Made by a program: the position numbers and the translations under genes. From a virus: 26,227 nucleotides of DNA. Where the stretch lies: positions 1 through 26,227 of IMG/VR virus record IMGVR_UViG_3300017758_000103; one strand, 5' to 3'. Within the stretch, counting starts at the first letter, position 1, and every line of letters starts with the position of its first letter. Below are positions 1 to 5,015 of the stretch, in pieces. The notes below the pieces were generated by a model. It was given only the letters and a program-made list of their open reading frames with translations. It made no database searches and was not told the DNA's origin.

Positions 1-114
1 CAAAAAATTTTCTTTTGCTTTAGCAGATGTATCTAATTCTTTTTGTCGTAGCTGTAACTTTAAAATTAGATCTTTAGCTTCTTCAGGACTTGTGGTGTCA
101 AAATCCAAAGACAT
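1..114 (-). CDS. terL: Terminase large subunit, N-terminal fragment (probable)
   Basis: Thirty-eight codons run off the left edge of the window. The peptide begins MSLDFDTTSPEEAKDLILKL and continues with a charged helix ending in KAKENFL. This is the usual look of the TerL N-terminus in marine short-tailed phages, where a Leu/Glu/Lys-rich helix precedes the FVKxxWP segment, which would lie outside the window. The ATPase and nuclease motifs are not visible, so the call rests on the N-terminal pattern and on terS lying in the same orientation about 3 kb upstream. The ATG is preceded by AGGA with almost no spacer, so initiation looks weak or the true start could differ. Portal-like or unknown proteins cannot be excluded. 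Confidence 0.55.
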   Translation of the reverse strand, partial: MSLDFDTTSPEEAKDLILKLQLRQKELDTSAKAKENFL

Positions 115-150
115 TCCTAGTATGTACAATTTTTTTTAAAATTTTTCAAC

Positions 151-270
151 CAACTTGTTTTTCTGAAGTTGTGGGGGGAGTCCCTGACTGTGCAAAACAG
201 TGATGCAAGGGGAGGCTATATGATAAGAGGGGGGAACGGGGCAGACTCAGGAGATTTTTCTGGGCGTGGT
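151..270. other. GC-rich, structured leader upstream of terL; candidate packaging or control region
   Basis: The stretch from 115 to 447 holds no credible gene. Within it, 172-270 is much richer in G (on the + strand) than its surroundings, with several runs of four to six G. It includes the small hairpin ACTGT-GCAAA-ACAGT at 188-202 or close by. Another inverted repeat, CAACTT/AAGTTG, lies at 151-171. Being next to terL and downstream of a terminator, it would form the terL leader and could hold a cos/pac-type recognition site. That role is inference only; there is no sequence match to a known packaging site. Confidence 0.3.
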
Positions 271-300
271 CGCCAAAAGATTTAACTAACTTTAATAATA

Positions 301-324
301 GAAAAAGCCCCACGATTGTGGGGC
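301..324 (-). terminator. Rho-independent terminator
   Basis: A perfect 7-bp stem GCCCCAC/GTGGGGC (307-313 with 318-324) encloses the loop GATT. Read on the minus strand it is followed directly by a T-run (complement of 301-306). This is a textbook intrinsic terminator for the leftward transcript carrying the genes at 1073-448, and it separates them from terL. Confidence 0.85.
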
Positions 325-404
325 TGTGGGTAAATTGTAATGTGTATTTAATTTATTGGATCGGTGTTGTTGCAACAAACCAAAACCATAATAAGAAAAG
401 AAGC

Positions 405-427
405 AAGGCACTAGTGAGTAGTGCCTT
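405..427 (-). terminator. Second hairpin, probable tandem terminator
   Basis: A perfect 9-bp stem AAGGCACTA/TAGTGCCTT (405-413 with 419-427) has a 5-nt loop. On the minus strand it is followed by GCTTCTTTTCTT, an imperfect T-rich tail. It sits 20 bases past the stop of the gene at 448-705 and about 80 bases before the stronger terminator at 301-324, so the two probably act in series. Confidence 0.55.
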
Positions 428-447
428 ACATAAATAAATAATATACT

Positions 448-705
448 TCATTGTTCTTTAGACAATCCGAAGTTAGTCGCTAACTTAGATGCAAGGTCAA
501 TACCAAATTGAGTAATGACTTCATTATCTTTATTAGCCAATATGAATTGGAATATCTCTTGATCTAAAAACCCAGCCAGTAATTGCCAGTTGATCTGTTT
601 ATTCATATTGTTGACAATAGGCATATCGCTATTGTTGGTACTAATGGGGTTATCCCCATTAGTTGTTATTAAACTATTTAATTGTGTTAGATCAAAGTTA
701 GGCAT
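448..705 (-). CDS. Hypothetical protein, 85 aa
   Basis: I do not recognise this protein. It starts MPNFDLTQLNSLITT, has an Asn/Thr/Ser-rich low-complexity stretch over residues 15-37, and ends in an amphipathic helix-prone segment (about residues 40-85). No Cys clusters, membrane segments or catalytic motifs are seen. Its ATG overlaps the stop of the upstream gene as TAATG, so translation is very likely coupled. A hairpin and a strong terminator follow its stop, making it the last gene of its transcript. It shares the AT-rich composition of the genome. Confidence 0.65.
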   Translation of the reverse strand: MPNFDLTQLNSLITTNGDNPISTNNSDMPIVNNMNKQINWQLLAGFLDQEIFQFILANKDNEVITQFGIDLASKLATNFGLSKEQ

Positions 706-1073
706 TAGCTACCTACTTTCAATAGTCTAACTAGTTCAGTATCAACATTGTTAGCACTTCCACTAACATTTTTAATACCTACACTTACTGAAGTCTTGTA
801 AGGTATAGCTAGTTTTTTAGAAGTTAATAGTTTTTTAACTTCCGATTGATTAAGTATATCTCTTTGGCTTTGAGATATAGCAAATGTATCATTGCCAAAT
901 TCAAATACAAAGTTTTTCTTATCACTTACTAACTTATGATTACTAACGATTTCAGTAAATTCACTTCTTAGTTGAGATACTAACTTATCAATACTATTCT
1001 TAATGTCTAAAGCAGTTCTGTACTCAACAAGAGTAGCAATAGCTTTGTCATTTAATTTAGATTTTTTAGTCAT
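705..1073 (-). CDS. Hypothetical protein, 122 aa, helical N-terminus
   Basis: Not recognised. The first 50 residues are Lys/Glu/Leu-rich and helix-prone (possible short coiled coil), followed by a mixed segment containing FVFEFGNDTFAIS and a basic region near residues 77-92. No membrane segment or catalytic motif is apparent. The ATG is preceded by AGAAAGAGGTTATT, giving a usable GAGG ribosome-binding site. It is first of a two-gene unit with the 85-aa gene, overlapping it by one base. The pair lies between the GC-rich repeat array and terL, so packaging or virion assembly roles are possible but unsupported. Confidence 0.65.
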   Translation of the reverse strand: MTKKSKLNDKAIATLVEYRTALDIKNSIDKLVSQLRSEFTEIVSNHKLVSDKKNFVFEFGNDTFAISQSQRDILNQSEVKKLLTSKKLAIPYKTSVSVGIKNVSGSANNVDTELVRLLKVGS

Positions 1074-1197
1074 AATAACCTCTTTCTAAATGGTTAAGTC
1101 AATTAATTAATTTAATTGATAACTAACTAAACAACATCTTATAACAAATTGCAACATAATAAATAAATATTTGTGCATAACTTTCAAACCCATTCTA

Positions 1198-1226
1198 TAT
1201 AGATGACTAACTAATTTAATTGACAA
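1198..1226 (-). promoter_or_regulatory. Candidate sigma70-type promoter for the 1073-448 genes
   Basis: On the minus strand, TTGTCA is followed after 17 bases by TCTATA (or after 19 by TATATA). It lies about 125 bases upstream of the 122-aa gene. The intervening AT-rich leader holds repeats of TTTAATTGA and ACTAACTAA around 1105-1130 and 1203-1224. The -10 element is poor, so this is a weak call. Confidence 0.35.
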
Positions 1227-1238
1227 GCCACAGAAACT

Positions 1239-1307
1239 CCGGCCGGCCGGAAAGTTTTACTATAAGGAAAAACCCCCAAGAAGGTTGCCAGTCAGCGTAT
1301 TTCAATT
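1239..1307 (-). repeat. Composite repeat, copy 1 (palindrome + core)
   Basis: The perfect palindrome CCGGCCGGCCGG at 1239-1250 is followed, after a gap of 32 bases, by the core at 1283-1307 whose end reads GCGTATTTCAATT (+ strand). The sequence just after the palindrome (AAAGTTTTACTATAAGG) is nearly identical to the matching part of copy 2. On the minus strand the core directly follows a TAA codon. Confidence 0.8.
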
Positions 1308-1525
1308 AGCTGCATCAGAGCAGCAGAACCAGGAGCTGCTGCAGCAGTCCTTCCTGGAGCTGGGCTGCAGCGAACCAGGCGACCACTGCGATCCAAAAAA
1401 TTGGCCAAAACATTAGCTTTTTCTCCATGCGTCATGCTTCCCATCACCTGCAACCATCTGTGATTCAGGGAACGAATCATATAGAATGGCTGTTTTCTGC
1501 GGGTTATTTTCAAAAGTTTTACGAA

Positions 1526-1592
1526 CCGGCCGGCCGGAGTTTTTACTATAAGGCATAGATCCCCGAACGGCTGAAAACCAACGTATTTCAAT
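1526..1592 (-). repeat. Composite repeat, copy 2
   Basis: Palindrome CCGGCCGGCCGG at 1526-1537, followed by AGTTTTTACTATAAGG, then the core 1569-1592 reading GGCTGAAAACCAACGTATTT plus CAAT on the + strand. The palindrome-to-core gap is 31 bases, the same as in the other copies to within one base. On the minus strand the core begins at the TGA stop of the 114-aa gene. Confidence 0.85.
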
Positions 1593-1936
1593 CATGCAGA
1601 AGCCTCCAGCATCTGCTGCATCTGCGACCAGGCCGCAGCTTCAGAGTCAACCAGGACATGTGCACCATCTCCCCAATCCAGAAACCAGTATTCCAAGCGG
1701 TGAATTTCTTTATGTTCGTTAACGTATGCCCTGAGCTCATCCGATGGACCACCCCAGCTGAACTGCCAGCGCCAGTAACCTTCTATCTGATCATTAAATG
1801 TATGCGGTTCTACATAGTCGAAGCCAAGCGCCTCGTACTCAGGGTCTTCCAGATCCATCTTTCTTCCTTTCCACATGTGCTTCACCAGCTCTGCGCAGGT
1901 GGGGTTCTTCTTTATTACTGTTACAGTCTCTGTCAT
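1592..1936 (-). CDS. Hypothetical protein, 114 aa, in the GC-rich region
   Basis: Not assigned to a named family. The acidic, Trp-rich middle contains GYWRWQFSWGGPSDELR and, further on, EYWFLDWGDGAHVLV. This looks like a compact conserved alpha/beta fold of the kind found in hypothetical proteins of phages and gammaproteobacteria, though I cannot name it. I chose the ATG at 1936 (MTETVTV) because GAAAGGA lies just upstream; an earlier in-frame ATG at 1996 would overlap the -10 region. Its GC content and codon choice differ markedly from its AT-rich neighbours, pointing to recent transfer. It has its own promoter and is flanked by composite repeats. Confidence 0.75.
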   Translation of the reverse strand: MTETVTVIKKNPTCAELVKHMWKGRKMDLEDPEYEALGFDYVEPHTFNDQIEGYWRWQFSWGGPSDELRAYVNEHKEIHRLEYWFLDWGDGAHVLVDSEAAAWSQMQQMLEASA

Positions 1937-2000
1937 GTTGTTCCTTTCTTTAATGGGGGCGTTTGCAAAACTTCTAAACGGATTCGGTACCCCCACTACA

Positions 2001-2029
2001 TATATAGTTATAACTTATTATAATGTAAA
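2001..2029 (-). promoter_or_regulatory. Promoter for the 114-aa gene
   Basis: On the minus strand, TTTACA (2024-2029) is separated by exactly 17 bases from TATATA (2001-2006). The start codon is 65 bases downstream of the -10 box. The motif fits host sigma70 consensus well and lies in a short AT-rich island inside the GC-rich region. Confidence 0.6.
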
Positions 2030-2084
2030 GCAAAAAGATTTAAATTTTTTGAATAACTTCCAGACTGGTATCCATCCCAGTTCG

Positions 2085-2154
2085 CTGCCCGGCCCAGCTC
2101 ACTTCACTATACAGGATTCAGGAACAAACGGCTGAGAATCAAGGTATTTCAATT
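2085..2154 (-). repeat. Composite repeat, copy 3 (degenerate palindrome)
   Basis: The core at 2130-2154 (GGCTGAGAATCAAGGTATTT then CAATT) is well conserved. At the position where the palindrome should lie (2085-2096) the sequence is CTGCCCGGCCCA, a decayed version of CCGGCCGGCCGG. The conserved spacing is what identifies it. On the minus strand the core follows a TAA codon. Confidence 0.65.
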
Positions 2155-2261
2155 ACAGGATCCTGACCCCTGGCAGCAGCTGCGGGCTGCAGCTTCAGAT
2201 GGAACTGAGAATCGGCAGACTTCTGCCATTTATTATACTTGACATGAGGCGAAAACACGGA

Positions 2262-2329
2262 CCGGCCGGCCGGTGAATTATACTAATAGTTCGAATTAAA
2301 CCGTGGGCTGCAACTCAAGGTATTTTAAT
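2262..2329 (-). repeat. Composite repeat, copy 4, overlapping the VRR-NUC 3' end
   Basis: Palindrome at 2262-2273, gap of 32 bases, core at 2306-2329 (GGCTGCAACTCAAGGTATTT then TAAT). Here, unlike in copies 1-3, the core is coding. It specifies the last residues of the VRR-NUC protein (LKYLELQP) and the gene's stop lies inside the unit. Confidence 0.8.
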
Positions 2330-2727
2330 ATCTGATCTCCTGTCCAAGGATCAGGTATCATGTACCCTGAACCCTGGTTCAGTAGTTCTAAACCATGAAC
2401 ATGTAGTTCACGAATCATATGTCCTGGGAATACAGCTATACCTCCAGGGCCCTTGGCCCTATTGCTAATTTTTACAAATATATAACTCACACCACCATGC
2501 TTTGTATGAGCATAATGCCATGCAATTTGCTTTGGCGAAATGATAACTTTTTGTAACTTGTTACATTTTAATTCTACCCAAAATTGTATTCCCTTTTTAT
2601 TGTCTAAACCCTTGAAAACTCCAAACAAATCAGGCACTCCAGGTGAAGCCCATGACTCTATTCTAGTCCAATTAACATTCGACATCTTATTTTTAATTTC
2701 TTGCCAAAATTTCTTTTCAGGACGCAC
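2296..2727 (-). CDS. VRR-NUC domain nuclease
   Basis: A stand-alone 143-aa VRR-NUC protein of the PD-(D/E)XK superfamily, the standard phage size. Visible motifs are GVPDL (residues 31-35, catalytic Asp33), FWVELK (49-54, Glu52 and Lys54) and SPKQIAWH (64-71, the conserved Gln). Family members cut branched or structured DNA, so roles in recombination, Holliday-type resolution or trimming before packaging are likely. It starts with GTG preceded by AAGGAAG at good distance, and overlaps the 3' end of the HNH gene by 11 bases. The C-terminal codons (LKYLELQPTV) lie within composite repeat copy 4, whose core is echoed three times further on. Confidence 0.85.
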   Translation of the reverse strand: MRPEKKFWQEIKNKMSNVNWTRIESWASPGVPDLFGVFKGLDNKKGIQFWVELKCNKLQKVIISPKQIAWHYAHTKHGGVSYIFVKISNRAKGPGGIAVFPGHMIRELHVHGLELLNQGSGYMIPDPWTGDQILKYLELQPTV

Positions 2728-3157
2728 TACTAACTTCCTTTTTTGTTAATATTTTATGGCAATTTGAACACAAAATATCACACTTTTTTACCTCTTCAAC
2801 TATGTTGTTAAGCTGTGTCCAACTGCTTTTTCTAATATTTGACACATTATTAGACTTGTTATTTCTATTACGATGATGAAATTCTAAAGCGTAAGGACTC
2901 TCGTTGTAACCACATTTTTGACAACCTTTACTTAATTTATAATTGTTTAAATAATTAGATACTTTGTCATACAGCTTCTTTTTGTATAATTTCTTATAAG
3001 CTACGTTTTTTTTAAAACTACTAGGCTCTCTCCAATTCTCTTTAAAATATCCATCTCTCTTTAATCTTGCAGTTATATAACCATCAAATAAATATCCATC
3101 TTCTCTGACATCTCCGCATACAAATAATTTGTTAGTCTTGGGATTCAATCTCTTCAT
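2717..3157 (-). CDS. HNH endonuclease beside the terminase
   Basis: A 146-aa protein with a C-terminal HNH fold: zinc-type pair C79xxC82, the catalytic His pair HH at 94-95, and the second knuckle C130xxCH (130-134). The N-terminal 70 residues are Lys/Tyr-rich and probably bind DNA. HNH proteins encoded next to terminases are a known component of packaging machines, where they assist TerL in cleaving DNA (work on HK97-like phages). Homing endonucleases look similar, so a selfish role is the main alternative. The frame overlaps the 3' end of terS by 26 bases and the start of the VRR-NUC gene by 11 bases, a compact three-gene unit. Confidence 0.8.
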   Translation of the reverse strand: MKRLNPKTNKLFVCGDVREDGYLFDGYITARLKRDGYFKENWREPSSFKKNVAYKKLYKKKLYDKVSNYLNNYKLSKGCQKCGYNESPYALEFHHRNRNNKSNNVSNIRKSSWTQLNNIVEEVKKCDILCSNCHKILTKKEVSSAS

Positions 3158-3617
3158 GAGATACGTCTACAATTACTTCCGGAAATCTATTCCTAAGATC
3201 TTTAAGCCTATCTGCTACTTCAATCTTACTCATTTTATCAATTGATCCTGTTAATATTTCTTTACGATCTACATATAATCCAGCAGCTCTGCCTCGTGAT
3301 ACTTCTGCATTAACTGCCGCTGAATAATTTTTTTCTGACTCTGCGTTCTTACTTAATTCATCTAATCTTTTCATATGTCTTGTTATATTTGACATATACT
3401 TTTTATGAATTTCTTCTCTTAATAGAGATATATAATTAGCAACCTTTGGAAACTCTTTAGCTGATTGCAATCTACTAGCATAAATTCTAGCTGTCTTTTT
3501 TGGATAACCAGATAATATAGCACATTCAGTTGCACTTTTGTCTCCATCATACTTAACTAAAAGCTCTGCAAACTTTCTTTGTTTTGATGTTAAATTAATT
3601 TCAGTTAATTGACTCAT
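3132..3617 (-). CDS. terS: Terminase small subunit
   Basis: A 161-aa protein with the typical TerS layout. The N-terminal helix-turn-helix DNA-binding domain (residues 10-52) contains SKQRKFAELLVKYDG and an SGYPKKTARIYASRL recognition-helix region. A central helical oligomerisation segment (about 60-115) and an acidic C-terminal tail (EVIVDVSHEEIESQD) for TerL contact follow. TerS binds the packaging site and recruits TerL. The ATG has no clear ribosome-binding site of its own but overlaps the stop of a small upstream frame as ATGA, hinting at coupling. A dense cluster of GGTTACACC repeats lies just upstream. Confidence 0.8.
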   Translation of the reverse strand: MSQLTEINLTSKQRKFAELLVKYDGDKSATECAILSGYPKKTARIYASRLQSAKEFPKVANYISLLREEIHKKYMSNITRHMKRLDELSKNAESEKNYSAAVNAEVSRGRAAGLYVDRKEILTGSIDKMSKIEVADRLKDLRNRFPEVIVDVSHEEIESQD

Positions 3618-3829
3618 TTTACAATGTATAGGATGTTTTTAACAGAAAACATATATAATGTCTCAAAAAATTCTTTTACGCTGGCTTTATAGGTTACACC
3701 AGTTACACCTTGGTTACACCTTAGTGTAACCCATTTGTTAAGCTGGATAAGGGTTACAGAAGCGGTTACACCGGTTACACCATTTTCAACATTTTTTCTA
3801 AAATAATTTGTAAATATATTTCTATGCAT
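3614..3829 (-). CDS. Doubtful 71-aa frame across the GGTTACACC repeats
   Basis: The frame translates the repeat cluster as recurring GVTGVT peptides, has no ribosome-binding site at its ATG, and matches nothing I know. This suggests a control region that happens to be open. On the other side, its stop overlaps the terS start as ATGA and terS lacks its own ribosome-binding site, so translation through this frame could feed terS. Either a leader peptide or a fortuitous frame is possible. Confidence 0.3.
   Translation of the reverse strand: MHRNIFTNYFRKNVENGVTGVTASVTLIQLNKWVTLRCNQGVTGVTYKASVKEFFETLYMFSVKNILYIVK
3692..3781. repeat. Iteron-like cluster of GGTTACACC repeats
   Basis: Seven copies lie in 90 bases: GGTTACACC at 3692, AGTTACACC at 3701, GGTTACACC at 3712, an inverted copy GTGTAACCC at 3724-3732, GGGTTACA at 3751, and GGTTACACC at 3764 and 3773. 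The copies at 3692/3701 and 3764/3773 abut with 9-base periodicity. Such clusters serve as binding sites for initiators or regulators. The place just upstream of terS also allows a TerS-binding packaging site. Confidence 0.7.
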
Positions 3830-3835
3830 TCTATA

Positions 3836-4048
3836 CTAAAAAAATTTAGGATCTAACATTAACAATTCTTTAGGAATATACATATGACGTCTCATAGCAT
3901 TAAATCCTTTACGAACCAGTTCCTGCCACACTTCTGACTTTACAATGACATCATTTTTGGGGTCTAAGAAATGCAGTGTTACCCTGCCACATTTGTGACA
4001 ATGTTTAACTTCCTTGATTGGACTGTTTGGCAGTGAATAAGAGGACAT
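3836..4048 (-). CDS. Small protein with a CxxC zinc knuckle, 70 aa
   Basis: Not assigned to a family. The peptide has a single CHKCGRV knuckle (C17, C20, with H18 and H26 nearby) that may bind zinc with a partner or as half of a site. A helical, basic segment (KGFNAMRRHMYIPKELL) follows. A very good ribosome-binding site, GGAGGGAGACA, precedes the ATG. The gene overlaps the 3' end of its upstream neighbour by 44 bases. Nucleic-acid binding is a reasonable guess only. Confidence 0.65.
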   Translation of the reverse strand: MSSYSLPNSPIKEVKHCHKCGRVTLHFLDPKNDVIVKSEVWQELVRKGFNAMRRHMYIPKELLMLDPKFF

Positions 4049-4205
4049 TGTCTCCCTCCATTTGTTTTAATTGTTGTTGAATTAATTTTTTATCAAAGAT
4101 TTTATACTTGGCAAGCAAAGAAAGCGCCCTGGCTTTAGACAATCCAGGACGCAATCCTTCAATCATACGATTTAATATGCTTTTTTGGGCTTCGTTTAGG
4201 TTCAT
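4005..4205 (-). CDS. Small helical protein, 66 aa
   Basis: Not recognised. The product MNLNEAQKSILNRMIEGLRP continues with a Lys/Ala/Leu-rich helical stretch (LSKARALSLLAKYKIFDKK) and looks like a small helical DNA- or protein-binding domain. I prefer the ATG at 4205, which has GAGGG upstream at suitable distance; another ATG five codons earlier lacks one. It is the first gene after a strong promoter at 4290-4318, so it opens the unit that includes terS, HNH and VRR-NUC. Confidence 0.65.
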   Translation of the reverse strand: MNLNEAQKSILNRMIEGLRPGLSKARALSLLAKYKIFDKKLIQQQLKQMEGDNVLLFTAKQSNQGS

Positions 4206-4240
4206 GACCAATTCCCTCATAGGCCGTTCCTATAAATATA

Positions 4241-4263
4241 TGTTCTAAGCCTAAATTAGAACA
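4241..4263. promoter_or_regulatory. Inverted repeat, operator or mRNA hairpin
   Basis: TGTTCTAA and TTAGAACA form a perfect 8-bp inverted repeat with a 7-base spacer. It lies about 20-40 bases downstream of the predicted transcription start from the promoter at 4290-4318, and about 36 bases before the next ATG. The position fits a repressor site or a leader hairpin. Confidence 0.5.
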
Positions 4264-4289
4264 CAATCTTCGTACTAAACCTTATGCAA

Positions 4290-4318
4290 ACTATACAACA
4301 TATTGTGTAAAATCGCAA
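4290..4318 (-). promoter_or_regulatory. Sigma70-type promoter of the terS/HNH/VRR-NUC unit
   Basis: On the minus strand TTGCGA (4313-4318) and TATAGT (4290-4295) are spaced by 17 bases. The element begins directly after the stop of the GcrA-like gene. It is the best promoter in the leftward block and lies just before the gene starting at 4205. Confidence 0.65.
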
Positions 4319-4320
4319 GA

Positions 4321-4641
4321 CTACCCTCCAAACTTGTAATTATCAGTTCTCTTACATGGTTCGCAGAATCTCTGTAACACAGAAGTGATATCAAATTTTT
4401 GATTACATAAATTACATTTACGTTGACCAATTTTTTCTGATGAAGTCATATATCTCTTTATCTGTCTGTGTTTAAATTTTGGTGTATGACCATTTTTAAT
4501 CCTAATTCTATGTAATCTACCCGCAACCGAGTTTTTACTTTTGTTCATTCGTATGGCAATATCTCTTACTCTTACACCTTTTTGATCCAATTCAATAAGT
4601 CTTGCATTATCTTCTTCACTCCACATGTTCTCCACGTCCAT
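4321..4641 (-). CDS. GcrA-like DNA-binding regulator with zinc ribbon
   Basis: A 106-aa protein. Residues 6-48 follow the GcrA/Myb-like N-terminal pattern: a Trp-starting helix with acidic residues (MWSEEDNARLIEL), then a helix-turn-helix ending NSVAGRLHRIRI, comparable to the NAVIGKVHRLGL segment of GcrA. GcrA proteins of alphaproteobacteria bind methylated promoters and sigma70. The C-terminus adds a zinc-binding segment, C76xxC79 and C93xxC96. A ribosome-binding site, AAGGAGAG, precedes the ATG. A phage copy may redirect host sigma70 or regulate the phage early genes next to it. It also supports an alphaproteobacterial host. A plain Myb-like DNA-binding protein is the alternative. Confidence 0.65.
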   Translation of the reverse strand: MDVENMWSEEDNARLIELDQKGVRVRDIAIRMNKSKNSVAGRLHRIRIKNGHTPKFKHRQIKRYMTSSEKIGQRKCNLCNQKFDITSVLQRFCEPCKRTDNYKFGG

Positions 4642-4787
4642 AAGTCTCTCCTTTTTGTTATTTTATTTACGAACCACAAATTATCTTCATGGCTGTAAAC
4701 ATATGTAATCACCTTATCTTTCTTAATAGTGTTATAATATATAGTCAAAATGGTGGTTCCTCCCCTTTTTTAATATCCACAATAGGT

Positions 4788-5015
4788 TTACTCTGGATAA
4801 ATTTTGTAGTTTTTGAAACATTCCGGATCAAGCAATGGTCCGTAATAGATCGACAAGGAATCACTAACGCCCTCTGTCCACGTTTGGCGATAATACTTAT
4901 CTTCCTTGAGTTCCCCTTGTGAGTTACAAACCTTACACTGCTCAATGGATTGTTCCGCCTCGAATCTAAGCTTATGATACCCATTACCCTTGCACTCGTG
5001 ACATATTATTGCCAT
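4788..5015 (-). CDS. DnaJ-type zinc-finger small protein, 75 aa
   Basis: The N-terminus CHECKGNGYHK and then CKVCNSQGE (residues 5-36) form the CxxCxGxG-like pairs of the DnaJ central zinc domain, with one repeat pair visible. No J-domain is present. Small stand-alone proteins of this kind are common in phages and may bind unfolded protein or nucleic acid. A strong GGAGGGTAAAA site precedes the ATG. It overlaps the upstream ribbon-helix-helix gene by 32 bases. Confidence 0.65.
   Translation of the reverse strand: MAIICHECKGNGYHKLRFEAEQSIEQCKVCNSQGELKEDKYYRQTWTEGVSDSLSIYYGPLLDPECFKNYKIYPE

Larger units (their letters stand above)
1239..2329. other. GC-rich repeat-bounded region, possibly acquired
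   Basis: Four copies of a 67-70-base composite unit delimit three inner segments (about 1308-1525, 1593-2084 and 2155-2261). Much of the content is GC-rich and full of CTG/GCAG runs, in strong contrast with the AT-rich genome on both sides. Only the 1593-2084 segment holds a convincing gene. The 1308-1525 segment has open frames in two phases but no ribosome-binding site or recognisable product. The 2155-2261 segment contains what looks like a decayed copy of that gene's 3' end. This suggests a foreign or hypervariable locus between the packaging genes. Confidence 0.65.

Noticed and set aside
1292-1591. Leftward open frame (TTG start) and an overlapping 60-codon frame at 1413-1595
   Set aside because: No ribosome-binding site, starts lie inside the repeat core, and the Ala/Pro/Ser-rich translation looks like GC-rich DNA read through by chance. 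Kept only as a segment of the repeat-bounded region.
1658-2135. Two rightward open frames
   Set aside because: Antisense to the well-supported 114-aa gene and its promoter; no ribosome-binding site.
1239-2329. CRISPR array or integron attC array
   Set aside because: Only four units with unequal segments of 107-492 bases, no cas or integrase genes in the window, and the core lacks a convincing attC RYYYAAC/GTTRRRY pair.
4689-4984. Rightward frame at 4689-4922 and a leftward frame at 4745-4984
   Set aside because: Both are other-frame reads of the DnaJ-type zinc gene, which has a strong ribosome-binding site and clear Cys motifs.
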